Below are positions 54,889 through 64,000 of a stretch of DNA of 64,000 nt, in pieces (positions within the stretch are counted from its first letter, which is position 1; each line of letters starts with the position of its first letter). The stretch covers positions 20,081,240-20,145,239 of the forward strand of contig NC_087074.1 in NCBI RefSeq assembly GCF_026151205.1, written 5' to 3'. The DNA is from Bolinopsis microptera (lineage: Eukaryota; Ctenophora; Tentaculata; Lobata; Bolinopsidae). The translations under genes and the position numbers were made by a program. The notes beneath the pieces were generated by a model that was given only the letters and a program-made list of their open reading frames with translations, was not told the origin of the DNA and made no database searches.

Positions 54889-57745
54889 TTATTTTTTATT
54901 TTTTTTATTTTTTTTTTATTTTTTTATTTTTTTTCTTTAATGAGGAACCTGCCAAACCCCAGGACACCAGGAGGATACCACCGGCAAAGCGGCTAATAGT
55001 ACCCTCCGGTCTGTGTTGTACCGAAGAAGCTGAGTTAATCGATCAAGACTCGGCTTACCAGCCAAGAGGCAAAATCTGAGCGGCACCAAGGGTTCAGAGA
55101 GTGTCATTTCAGCTTCTCCGGTGCTGGATGCCCTGGGGTTTCACATGCGCCGTAGTAAAATAAATATAAAAACACACGCACACAATTTTATTTTTTTTTA
55201 TTTTTTTTTATTTTTTTATTTATTTTTTTTATTCTTTTAGATAATACGTCGAATAAAGTCAGTGGATATAGAGTAATAAAATGCACATAAGATGGAGAGA
55301 AAAAGGAGAGATACTACTGGTTTTAAATATGACTCTATATCAATACTAGTAGTGGAGATAACTCCACTGGCTACAACTTGTGAAATAAAGGGTAAAGGTA
55401 AGGCACGGCTGTAATTTCGAGAGAATAAATAAACAAGAGTGTATAGTGGATCCAGAACTTTGGGTATAAAATGGTCATCAAGGTATAACGTCTTTAAGGC
55501 ACCGTATAATATCCGGTTTTTCACCTAATAAGAAAAGCTTAAGATGTTTAAGATATCGCTCCCAGAATAGGGGTTCCTTGTTCTGGAAACTCCTTCCAAT
55601 AAACCAACAGCAAACCGAATTTATGAAGTTAACACTTTTATCTCTGTGATTTAAGCAAATCAAATAGTGGCGATATGGGTCGTCATAATTTGCGTCAATA
55701 TTCGATCTAATAAACAGATTTACTCCCTGTAGGAAAGAGCTTGTGGCTGGACAGTCAATAAATATGTGAGAGATAGTTTCGAGGTTGTGATTACATAACG
55801 AGCAATTTGGACTATCTTTTTCAATCTTCATTTTATATCTCATGTACCGACAAGTACTAATCCGGTGAAGGAGCTTATATTGGTACTGAATAAGTTTGAA
55901 GTTATTTGAGAAAGAAGTAAAAATATCCGTAAAAATACTAATCCAATCAATATCCGTTAAGGAGAGGTTAGCACTCCAGTTCCTCATTGGAGGAAGGGTG
56001 CTGGGATCTAAACGCTTAGACATGGTATCTCTGATGTTTCTACCTTTGATAGTGAGAGGAGTATCTCTAGAGTTGGGGGTATTCCTACCTCCCCAAAAGC
56101 GAAGTGAAAGTTGGGTATCGATAAATGTAATGTTACTTGTAAACGTATCGGTATTATTAAATCGACGTATTCCCAACTTTATACTCGCATATTGAGTCGA
56201 AGAGATTATACTACTTGTTTGGCCCCACTTTCTCAGAAATTGCTGAAAACTTAAGAGGTTACCTTCCTCTGAAACGAAATCAGAAAGATAGATGATATTT
56301 CTATCAATAAGAATATCGTTCCAGAGCTTGGAGCCAATGTCCGTTATTACGTCGCTTCCCCACACACAGTGGTTGACTGTACTCTTACTTGACTGTGAAG
56401 AAATAGACTTCCAAAGCTTATATTGGCGAAGAAGGTTAAAGGTAAAACCAGTATTCTTTAATGTGAGACAGTTTTCTATACACACAGTTGGTATATTTGG
56501 GTGTAAAAGCTGATTGATGATAATATTTTTCCAGGCATGTTGGAAATTAGGATCGATAACTTTTCCTATAAGTGACACTTTTAAACCTATAATAAAATCG
56601 TTAGTATAGAAGAGACCTAGACCCCCACATTCACGAGGAGAAGTAACAATATCACGTTTCAACTTATCCCTCTTACAACCCCACAAGAAGTGAAATATCA
56701 TAGTGTCTATTTTACTGATGGTGTTAGTATCAGGAGTTTCTAGTGGTATGATAAGGTAAGTGAACTGGGAAAGAATAAGAGATTTAATAATTGTACACTT
56801 TCCTATCAGAGTTAAGTCTCTCTTACTCCAGGTGTTGATAGCGGTGCTGGCGTTACTAAGTTTACTGTGGTAGTTCATTTTGCAGAGATCAGCTCCACTA
56901 GACGTGTTGTCGAACTTGACTCCTAATGCTGTAAACTCGTTAGCTACCATGTCTTCCCCGTATGTACTGGTAAGGTAATTTCGAAGACTAGTGTTGTCTC
57001 TGGTAGCTCCTAAAGGTATGCACTTAGTTTTACTGATGTTGGGCTTACAGCCTGAGTGCTGACCGAACTGGTTGAGCTCTAGGATAACTGCATCTACGCA
57101 AGCCTGGGAGGGATCCAGGTACAGATCCGTGTCATCAGCAAACAGACTCATGAGTATGTCGATACCATTAATGCTGAGGCCTTTAATACAAGGGTTATAC
57201 TGTAGCTTATTACTAAGTACCTGGGACACTAGGAGGAAAAGAATTGGGGAAAGGGGGCTCCCCTGATGGACGCCACGAAGTATGTGAACAGGGCTGCTAA
57301 GGTGTCCGTTAACGTTAGCGTAACTCATACCAGCGTGAAATGCCACTCTCACCAAGTTGATTAAATAATTTCCAAACCCCATACCTTCCAAGACACTGAA
57401 AAGAAACTTATGTTCGACCGAGTCGAAAGCCCGTTGGAGGTCGACCTGCATAATCATACCAGTATCCTCTTGGTTCTCATGGTAATGTTCTAAGGTTAGA
57501 TACATTAAGATCAGATTATCGCTGGTACTCTTCCCTTTTTGAAACCCGGATTGGGCTGTACTAATAAGTGTTGGAAGTGAACTTAAGATCCTATTTTTTA
57601 TAATATGAGTGAATATCTTATAGTCTACATTCAAAAGGGTGATTGGTCGCCAGTTCTTTATATAGTTTAACTCAATGGGGGTTTTAGGTTTCGGGATAAG
57701 TGTTATAATTCCTAGACGTTGTGAAGGTGACATATGAAGGTGACA
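54889..57745 (-). mobile_element. 5'-truncated L1/Tx1-like LINE with 14-bp target-site duplication
   Basis: TATACAACATTATT occurs at 54875-54888 and 57746-57759. Between them, on the minus strand, lie a 5'-truncated reverse transcriptase ORF, a 3' UTR and an A-rich tail (T/A-rich TTTTATTTTTTATTTT at 54889-54945 on the plus strand). A second T-rich stretch at 55185-55235 separates the UTR. At the 5' junction GAAGGTGACATAT is present twice in tandem. The related segment near 58.62-58.69 kb keeps the unoccupied target site. Confidence 0.93.
55478..57733 (-). CDS. LINE reverse transcriptase (751 aa, endonuclease part missing)
   Basis: Starts within the reverse transcriptase: GIITLIPKPKTPIELNYIKN, then NWRPITLLNVDYKI, a phrase typical of the L1/Tx1 branch. 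Catalytic residues: Asp98 in QVDLQRAFD and the FADD box (Asp200-Asp201). RGVHQGSPLSP lies between them. The C-terminal third has a C-x-x-C...H...C zinc-like region (CSLCNHNLETISHIFIDC). The N-terminal apurinic endonuclease is absent because the copy is 5'-truncated, so it cannot transpose on its own even though the remaining frame is open. Confidence 0.93.
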   Translation of the reverse strand: MSPSQRLGIITLIPKPKTPIELNYIKNWRPITLLNVDYKIFTHIIKNRILSSLPTLISTAQSGFQKGKSTSDNLILMYLTLEHYHENQEDTGMIMQVDLQRAFDSVEHKFLFSVLEGMGFGNYLINLVRVAFHAGMSYANVNGHLSSPVHILRGVHQGSPLSPILFLLVSQVLSNKLQYNPCIKGLSINGIDILMSLFADDTDLYLDPSQACVDAVILELNQFGQHSGCKPNISKTKCIPLGATRDNTSLRNYLTSTYGEDMVANEFTALGVKFDNTSSGADLCKMNYHSKLSNASTAINTWSKRDLTLIGKCTIIKSLILSQFTYLIIPLETPDTNTISKIDTMIFHFLWGCKRDKLKRDIVTSPRECGGLGLFYTNDFIIGLKVSLIGKVIDPNFQHAWKNIIINQLLHPNIPTVCIENCLTLKNTGFTFNLLRQYKLWKSISSQSSKSTVNHCVWGSDVITDIGSKLWNDILIDRNIIYLSDFVSEEGNLLSFQQFLRKWGQTSSIISSTQYASIKLGIRRFNNTDTFTSNITFIDTQLSLRFWGGRNTPNSRDTPLTIKGRNIRDTMSKRLDPSTLPPMRNWSANLSLTDIDWISIFTDIFTSFSNNFKLIQYQYKLLHRISTCRYMRYKMKIEKDSPNCSLCNHNLETISHIFIDCPATSSFLQGVNLFIRSNIDANYDDPYRHYLICLNHRDKSVNFINSVCCWFIGRSFQNKEPLFWERYLKHLKLFLLGEKPDIIRCLKDVIP

Positions 57746-58087
57746 TATACAACATTATTAAGAGCCACCTGACTACACTAGCATATTAAGTGTGATCTTC
57801 TTCTTATTCTGCTTTTTTTCTGTAGGATTTGTGGTGCAGTGTTCCATACTCGTCTATCATTATCTGGATGTCGAGGAAAGTTGACTTCCCACTGGTTTGT
57901 GTCCTCGTTTGAGATGGACTCTTCGGACCTTTTTCTTTGTGTCTCCGGTAGAATGAGACGTGTAGATCAGTATAGATAAATAAACAATAATATTCAGTAT
58001 GTTTCAGGATGGGACAAGGCCCACAACCACATCACCTTTCAGTTAGAAGAAGCAACCACCTGCACCCAGCACTGCACCTCGCGAGGT

Positions 58088-58165
58088 TGATAAGTTAGTG
58101 GAACTCGGAGACAGTCTAGAACAAGACGTAAAAACTACAAGAAACATCCTAACTATGAGGCACAG
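58088..58165 (+). CDS. DKLVEL-SLEQD exon, copy 2
   Basis: Frame QPPAPSTAPREVDKLVELGD then SLEQDVKTTRNILTMRHR, donor GTAATA. The Pro/Ala part extends upstream to about 58058. The exon is followed by an intron shared with copy 3. Confidence 0.5.
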
Positions 58166-58311
58166 GTAATAATTAGGAATGTTTTGTTTAAGGGTAAGAC
58201 AGTTCTCTTCCGCTAGAACAGTGGTAAAAGAAGGTTTTATCGAAGTTTTTGTAATACATTTAGTAGTAGGTTTCGTCAAGAATGAAAAATGATATAAATA
58301 CTAAATGTCAG

Positions 58312-58390
58312 TTGTGCAGCCTCTCCCTGTCCCTGCAGATGATGTTCCCATGGAGATTCAGATAACACCGGTTAAGGGGCTAAAGAAATC
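58312..58390 (+). CDS. MEI-TPVK exon (paralogue of 53341-53422)
   Basis: Acceptor AAATGTCAG and donor GTAAGT. Frame VQPLPVPADDVPMEIQITPV then KGLKKS, phase 2 as in the 53.3-kb copy. The following exon slot (58548-58598) is short and soon stops in the matching phase, so this gene copy may be truncated. Confidence 0.45.
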
Positions 58391-58954
58391 GTAAGTTTTA
58401 ACAAACTTAAAAAATGTTGTTTAGCACTAACTCACTTTTTAAGTTTATTTCAATCGAATGGGTGAAGATTTTGCTGTGATTTTTATTATTTGAAAACTTA
58501 GTTACTGGTATAAATATCAAAATATTTTATGCAATACATTTCAATAGGACCGGGGATGGAGGACTCCACTGGTATCGCTAGAACATCTTTCCGAGGAAGT
58601 AAGTTTTGTTTATATTTATAATGGTTTATTATACAGATTCATTATTAAGAAACAATATTACACTACAAGACTACACTAGCATGAAGTGTGATCTTCTTCT
58701 TCTACTTCATTCTGTAGGATTTGTGGTGCAGTGTTCCCTGCTCGTCTATCATTATCTGGGTGTCGAGGAAAGTTGACTTCCCACTGGTCTGTGTCCTCGT
58801 TTGAGATGGACTCTTCATACCTTCTACTTTGTGTCTCCGGTAGAATGAGACGTGTAGATCAGTATAGATAAATAAACAATAATATTCAGTATGTTTCAGG
58901 ATGGGACAAGGCCCACAACCACCTTTCAGTTAGAAGTAGCAACCACCTGCACCC

Positions 58955-59067
58955 AGCACTGCACCTCGCGAGGTTGATAAGTTAGTGGAACTTGGATGCA
59001 GTCTAGAACAAGACAGTCTAGAACAAGACGTAAAAACTACAAGAAACATCCTAACTATGAGGCACAG
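58955..59067 (+). CDS. DKLVEL-SLEQD exon, copy 3, with internal 15-bp duplication
   Basis: Nearly identical to copy 2, but ACAGTCTAGAACAAG is present twice in tandem, giving SLEQDSLEQD without breaking the frame. Same donor. Confidence 0.5.
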
Positions 59068-59566
59068 GTAATTATTAAGAATGTCTTGTTTAAGGGTAAG
59101 ACAGTTCTCTTCCGTTAGAACAGTGGTAAAAGAAGGTTTCTACCCATTGATGTTTTATAAAAATTTAATTTAAACAAATACCAGCTTTTTGACAATTGAT
59201 AAACTTTGTCTGTCACATTTTCTGATAAATCAGTCTCTTAGTGAGCATTCCAGACTTGGAGTATCCTAATCTCCAGGTGGAACACGATAATATTCTTTAA
59301 TTAAACCTATCGCACCAGGGGATGAATCTCTCTTATTTTTCAGGATCATAGCCTAGCTATCTTTTTTCTACATGAAGTCGGAACAATCTTTTGATGATCA
59401 TCAGAGTAATCAGTAATGATCCAGAATCTCTTGAAACCTTTAATATAGTTCAGAATTATGTAGTGTAACGCGATGGAAGTATTTTAAGCGGGCATATCCT
59501 GTCCAAACCCAGGATGCACGACATAAAGAATTTGTTTTAACTTGTTTGTATGAAAAGCATCAATAG

Positions 59567-59640
59567 ATAAGTTAGTTGAACTAGCATGCAGTCTAGAACT
59601 AGACATGGACACTACAAGATATATTTCTGATTTTTTATGA
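59567..59640 (+). CDS. DKLVEL-SLEQD exon, copy 4
   Basis: After CATCAATAG the frame reads DKLVELACSLELDMDTTRYI then SDFL and a stop. A terminal version of the exon. Confidence 0.4.
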
Positions 59641-60137
59641 AATTAGAAATATATGTTGGTGTATATTGATGTTTTGGGACAAAGTGAGAGTCCCCAAACA
59701 TCAATTATATGATCGACAATTAGTCATCGCGCAACGAAATTTAGTCTTTCCGCAATTTACACGCCAAGTTAGGTTTCCATTGTTTTCAGTCTAAATTTAC
59801 AAACCTTTCATTTTGATATAATGAGGTACAAGTTGTTAATAATATTTTGTTTGTACTGGGATGTTCCACCGACTTGGCACCAGATAATTTAATTAAATTT
59901 GTTTTGATGAGGTTTATGTTGCCGTGACAGGGTTTTTATTGGACTGTTTTGATATGTTTTGTATGGTATTATGTTACTTTGGAAACCAAGTACTATTGCC
60001 TACAATAGATTTTACCTCGAGGAGTTTGGTTAATATTCAATTTTACTTTCGTCATAATGTACATATTTGGTTTTTGTTCAATCGACTGACATTGATTATA
60101 TAATCGACCCACTCAAAAGAGCGAAAACAGATTATTA

Positions 60138-60341
60138 ATGAAATTAAAAATACTTATTATTCTGTTTATTTTATGGATAGATAAGCTAGTTGAACTCGCA
60201 TGCAGTCTAGAACAACGCATGGACATTACAAGATACATTTCTGATTTATTATGCAATAAAAATACTTATTATTCTGTTTATTTCATGGAAAATATAATAT
60301 GTTTGGACGAATTAAATGATGTTGTTGAAATTATTTTGTAG
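60138..60341 (+). CDS. DKLVEL-SLEQ exon, copy 5
   Basis: The frame contains DKLVELACSLEQRMDITRYI then SDLLCNKNTYYS and a longer hydrophobic/acidic end to a TAG. An in-frame ATG at 60138 would give a hydrophobic leader (LKILIILFILW), but the AG at 60177 is an equally plausible exon start. Confidence 0.4.
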   Translation: MKLKILIILFILWIDKLVELACSLEQRMDITRYISDLLCNKNTYYSVYFMENIICLDELNDVVEIIL

Positions 60342-60438
60342 AATATCTTGATATTTTGTCTCTATGTCTGATTTTCATTATAATATGTTTCCTCGCCGAC
60401 TTTCACGACTAGCAGATTACAAATTTATTTGTAAAATT

Positions 60439-60497
60439 TAAGCTCATATAGTGCATTTAAGCTCATATAGTGCATTTAAGCTCATATAGTGCATTTA
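60439..60497. repeat. three tandem 19-base repeats
   Basis: AAGCTCATATAGTGCATTT repeated three times without change. Confidence 0.97.
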
Positions 60498-63390
60498 CAA
60501 AATTTGGAGAAGATAGGCGGAAGGATTCCCTACTGCTAATTAAAGTAAGTACCAGTAGGTATAATTAAATAAGATGGTATAACCTCGTATCTGTTACAGT
60601 ATAAATTTTATAGACAAATGAATGAATCTGATCCAGCAAGTTCTTTCTCCTTACAAAGAACTAGGAAACTCCTTGTTGTAGCGACGAGTCAGAAGAATTC
60701 TGATAGAAAGGTACTGATAGAAAATAAACGTTATTCTTATTTGATTCGTTAATTATTTAGTCGTAATCAGACACATGGGATCCAAGAAACTTGACCATTC
60801 CATGTGGAATTTAACCCACTTACCTGGAAAATGCTCATGATTATCTTCTCCAAAAGAAGTTATCTTCTCCAAAAGAAAGGCGATGAGGTACAGGTTCCAG
60901 TTTCCTGCTACTAAGCAACCTGAAAATATGGACAGAAGGTCACTTTGAAGACCTTTGAAATTTGCTGCTTTTCTCTTTTAGCATCAAGGGTCCCAACATC
61001 GCGGTTTCTCAACAACAACGCAGTTTCGCATATTACCTGTTTATCAAAGAATGCGGTGAGCGATTGGGGAATTTGTCGTTATCGTACAGATTAAGCTGTC
61101 TCATAACAGAATTTAATTCCTCGGTTTAAGTTGAATTCCACACGGAATGGTCCGGCTTCCGAATACTAACCCCTTCTCACGCGAGAAATCTCGATATGGG
61201 CCGGTCCTCGTAAAATAGTTTGTATTTGTAACGCGCGAAAATATTATACCGACAAAATATTAAGGTTTGCAGTTGTAACCTTGACAGAAAGGCGCGTCGT
61301 AATGCGCGCTATGTCTTATTTCCCGGTTTTTTTTCAGAACCCATCTCAACATTTTTGGCGGTGACGCACGTTCTCATGGTTTTTGATAAGTCTTCTATCT
61401 TGTGGTACCTTAGCTATCATGAGCTGTCACCTGACCAATGGAGGTTGAACTGACTGTTACTGGAGTACAACGCTGTTACAAGCCTAGTCCAGGACAGATC
61501 GACCTTTCTAATTCTCCCTAGGATGCTAGTGGACCCTTTTTAACTCTTGATAACACGTAAGTTGATACTGTCACTTGTTTTGTTTTTAGAATGTATTAAG
61601 TTGGTTGTCTGTGAACCCTGAGCCGGGCTACCGCAAAAACATTCGTCTAATTTTAGCGCACGAAGAAATCTGAGGGTTGGACCACATGTGTCGACATATC
61701 ACATTTAGTGATTATACTGAAACATTTTCACACATTTGAAAGTTTTCTCTTTTTCTGAAACTTTTTTACTCTCCCCAAACTTTTGATTGCCCATTTTTAT
61801 TTCTTCATACCAACTGTCCATGTCGCTTGAATGACGTGAATGTAAATCTTCTTTGGGTACATGTTGAAGTGGGTAATAAATGATTTTATTTATCTTCGTT
61901 ATTTTCCTACTGGAACCTGCTATCGCAATTTGCACTTTTGCAGGCTATAACTTCCTATAGAAAGACGTACGTGAAGTATGCTAAGCTTCGAAGGCTTTGA
62001 AAATGTTCCCATATAAGCCATGTTTACATACATCTTGTGAAATAAAAATACTTACATTACGAGTTATAGATAGAAGATTAGAGGCAGAAACGGCGATATA
62101 TTCCTTTGAAGCAAAATAATCTTTTTATTTCATACTTTCAACAGCCCCGTAGTTAATGACAGGAAACCATCTTGGTAGTGACTGTTAAAAGGTAACCAGA
62201 CTGTCCTCGCCCGGGGCTCCGCTCATAGTATAGAGTGTATCATTTACTCAAGTAGCCCTGTTCGCTGTTTAGTCCTAATCGCGGTTGTCCGATCATTTGG
62301 CTGAATGAAGCTTTGTGAGCTTTATAAACCAACAGATTACGTATCCCACAGCAAGGATTGACTATTGATATAATATATATTTATATTAGGACACTACAAA
62401 CTACTTGAATATCCATACGAACTCTGTTGGGTTCTAAGCCAAATGATCGGGAAGTGCATCTCAGTCCGTGAGTCCGTAATACGGGTTAAATAAGAAGCTG
62501 GTAGTGAGTAGCCTGAAGCGAATACGGTTTGGTTCTCACTATCTTAAACGTGCCTCGCATGATCCTCCGTCAGTTGCTTATGTACTGAATAGAAGAGCAT
62601 AAACTAAAAATAATCATTTAATTCAAAGGTTTTGTCTGAGAAGGGGCAACACTTTTAAGAACTGAGTTTTTTCTTTCATTTACAAAAGTACAAAGTAACA
62701 TGTGAAATGTTAGCCTCTCTGGAGTATATTTATCTCAGAACCTCTCAAAAAATAAGCCTTCGAGCCTCGAGGGCCTCAGTTAATTCAAATGTTGTATAGA
62801 AATATATTGACCAATGTGAACACTTTGCACGTCTATCTTAAAACCTCGTAAAGTCGTAACCTAATTTACCACATGTATTTTTGTGGGAAGGGTATTGTAG
62901 ATGAATTCAGAGAGTTATGCCCATGATATTGAACCTTATTGACCCAGAACTTTGGGCAGCAGTCCAGTGCGGAGAAACCGTAGCTGAATTATGCACAGAT
63001 GGTCATAGTAATTAATTCATTTTCCCTAACTGAAAGTCTGAAAGACAGAAAGTTCCAAATTTTTGCCTAGAAGCAGACTTTCATAACAATGGCCACGTAT
63101 GGTAACAGTATGTTTAAGTTTCTAAAGAGTATTATATCTCCACCTCTGTAGACTTGAGCAACAGGCATTGTGCTATAATACTATATAATATATACTGTAT
63201 TGTCCAATACTACTAGCAGTGGGCCCTGTTTTACATTACAATCCCCTGTAATGTAGAGTAACGACGTTACATTGCTCATTAGTAAACCTCCCCCCACCTC
63301 TGTACCTTCTGAATAACAAGGTACACGCGGCCATCAAAGGTTATTAAAACACTGTACTAAAACCAAGAATATACTGCCCCCTAAAACCCC
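60498..63390. other. no gene recognised
   Basis: AT-rich sequence. An inverted pair CCGATCATTTGGCT (62290) / AGCCAAATGATCGG (62439) encloses about 140 bases. A 76-codon minus-strand frame at 61705-61935 has no recognisable domain. No structural RNA is evident. Confidence 0.4.
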
Positions 63391-63520
63391 TGAGTCACGT
63401 GCTGCTGCTCCCACGTGGTCCGCCCACACGTGCGCGGCTCACCGACTCTTATTGGCCCCTCTGTTCAACACCACCAGAGCACGTGCGCGGCTCCACCAGA
63501 GCACGTGCGCGATACGCGAC
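63391..63520. promoter_or_regulatory. CpG-rich patch with repeated ACGTGCGCG / CACGTG motifs
   Basis: CACGTG occurs at 63397 and 63412, with two CACACGTGCGCGG/GAGCACGTGCGCGG-type sites at about 63428 and 63480 and a third, GAGCACGTGCGCGA, at 63500. CCACCAGAGCACGTGCGCG is present twice in tandem. It contrasts with the AT-rich surroundings and could be a promoter region of a gene to the right or left. Confidence 0.35.
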
Positions 63521-63594
63521 AGTCCCGTGGTTTAAGAGAGCCATTATATGTGGTGAGCTGACTGGAAGTGTAGCGGGGGAAGCAGTGCAATTGT

Positions 63595-63987
63595 TTAACT
63601 AGTGTGTATACATGGCTCATGAGAGAGAGAGAGTTGGAGAGAGGGCAGCATGGGTGTAAGGCCCTTGTTCACCGCTCCTTGTTTTTTGTTGTACTCTTGT
63701 GGACTGTGGAGCTCACTTCTAGCATATTCTAAAGGAGTAAAACTCTCGTTTTGTAAGCCACTATTGTAGTAGTTAGATGTATTGTCGGATACTAAAGCTC
63801 TCTTCTCGTCAGTCATCTGACGAGCACAGTGCCAAATTGAACCAGGTCTTCTCAGATACTTAGTGCGTTGGCACATTGAATGGGTAGTTCTCTTCTGATC
63901 TGCCGTCATCTTACTACAGTATCTTGTTATCCCTGTCGTCCCGTGTTTGTGCGTTTCGTGTAGGTTGTGCAATTGTAAACATTTCAA
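63595..63987 (-). CDS. unrecognised 130-codon ORF at the window edge
   Basis: The frame is rich in Lys/Thr/His/Ser, with CSKMTADQKRTTHSMCQRTK and SELHSPQEYNKKQGA. No domain or membrane segment is visible, and a GAGAGAGAGAG tract lies near its 3' end. It may continue beyond the window. It could be an exon or chance. Confidence 0.2.
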   Translation of the reverse strand: MKCLQLHNLHETHKHGTTGITRYCSKMTADQKRTTHSMCQRTKYLRRPGSIWHCARQMTDEKRALVSDNTSNYYNSGLQNESFTPLEYARSELHSPQEYNKKQGAVNKGLTPMLPSLQLSLSHEPCIHTS

Positions 63988-64000
63988 TCGCCTAATTTGA

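Larger units (their letters stand above)
57760..59067 (+). repeat. tandem duplication of a 0.9-kb exon-bearing unit
   Basis: About 57765-58165 and 58665-59067 are near-identical (CTACACTAGCAT...GTGTGATCTTCTTCTT, GTCGAGGAAAGTTGACTTCC, the SLEQD exon). The stretch between them (58.25-58.65 kb) matches 53.28-53.70 kb in its introns. The LINE at 54.9-57.7 kb was inserted into the first unit. Confidence 0.85.

Noticed and set aside
54890..55240. T-rich runs with a GC-richer core, considered as a SINE or tRNA-derived element
   Set aside because: The segment lies within the LINE's target-site duplications and is its 3' UTR and tail.
55896..57266. Plus-strand frames over the LINE
   Set aside because: Shadows of the minus-strand reverse transcriptase ORF.
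57832..57930. GATTTGTGGTGCAGTG... segment considered as a tRNA-like gene
   Set aside because: No cloverleaf with a T-loop GTTC motif could be drawn; it is part of the tandem exon-bearing unit.

Overview
This is a stretch of an AT-rich animal nuclear genome. It has short spliced exons, many degraded mobile elements, minisatellites and a 100-N assembly gap at 24406-24505. The repertoire fits an aquatic invertebrate, most likely a cnidarian: a CoRa/Hydra-like Ty1/Copia element, an L1/Tx1-type LINE, a LINE ORF1 of a type I associate with cnidarians, Penelope-like reverse transcriptase debris, a Merlin remnant, hAT pieces and retroelement C-terminal modules. I cannot name the species.

The two securely recognised host genes lie on the minus strand: a spliced RER1 (24546-25380, 3' end lost in the gap) and an apparently single-exon BLOC1S1 (25972-26367). 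A minus-strand exon at 7.0-7.3 kb encodes part of an RTEL1-type Fe-S DNA helicase, with DEAY in place of DEAH.

Layout. 0-9.4 kb: transposon debris (Penelope, hAT, SGNH-like, Merlin) mixed with short plus-strand coding exons, several of them tandemly duplicated, and a CRE/E-box array. 9.4-24 kb: gene-poor, with dispersed GC-rich repeats and long simple arrays (23-bp and 32-bp units, a 329-bp TC run). 24-26.4 kb: RER1 and BLOC1S1. 26.5-32.7 kb: nested elements, including a foldback element inside a LINE, a hAT-type MITE inside a TA-flanked element, and paired retroelement modules. 34.1-44.6 kb: a zinc-finger/coiled-coil gene whose intron appears to hold an 8.7-kb insertion full of satellites and a LINE ORF1. 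45.3-51.1 kb: a complete Copia element with identical-looking LTRs and an intact 1547-codon ORF. 51-60.4 kb: a duplicated locus of small exons, split by a 5'-truncated LINE with clear target-site duplications. 60.4-64 kb: little recognisable coding sequence.

The most unusual pattern recurs at four loci (2.3, 8.0, 32 and 53/58 kb). Tandem coding modules have diverged strongly, at 2.3 kb almost only at synonymous positions, while the non-coding sequence beside them is nearly identical between copies. This is the reverse of the usual expectation. Separately, many one-base differences between tandem copies at 3.5-5.6 kb suggest residual long-read consensus errors, so several apparent frameshifts should not yet be taken as real.
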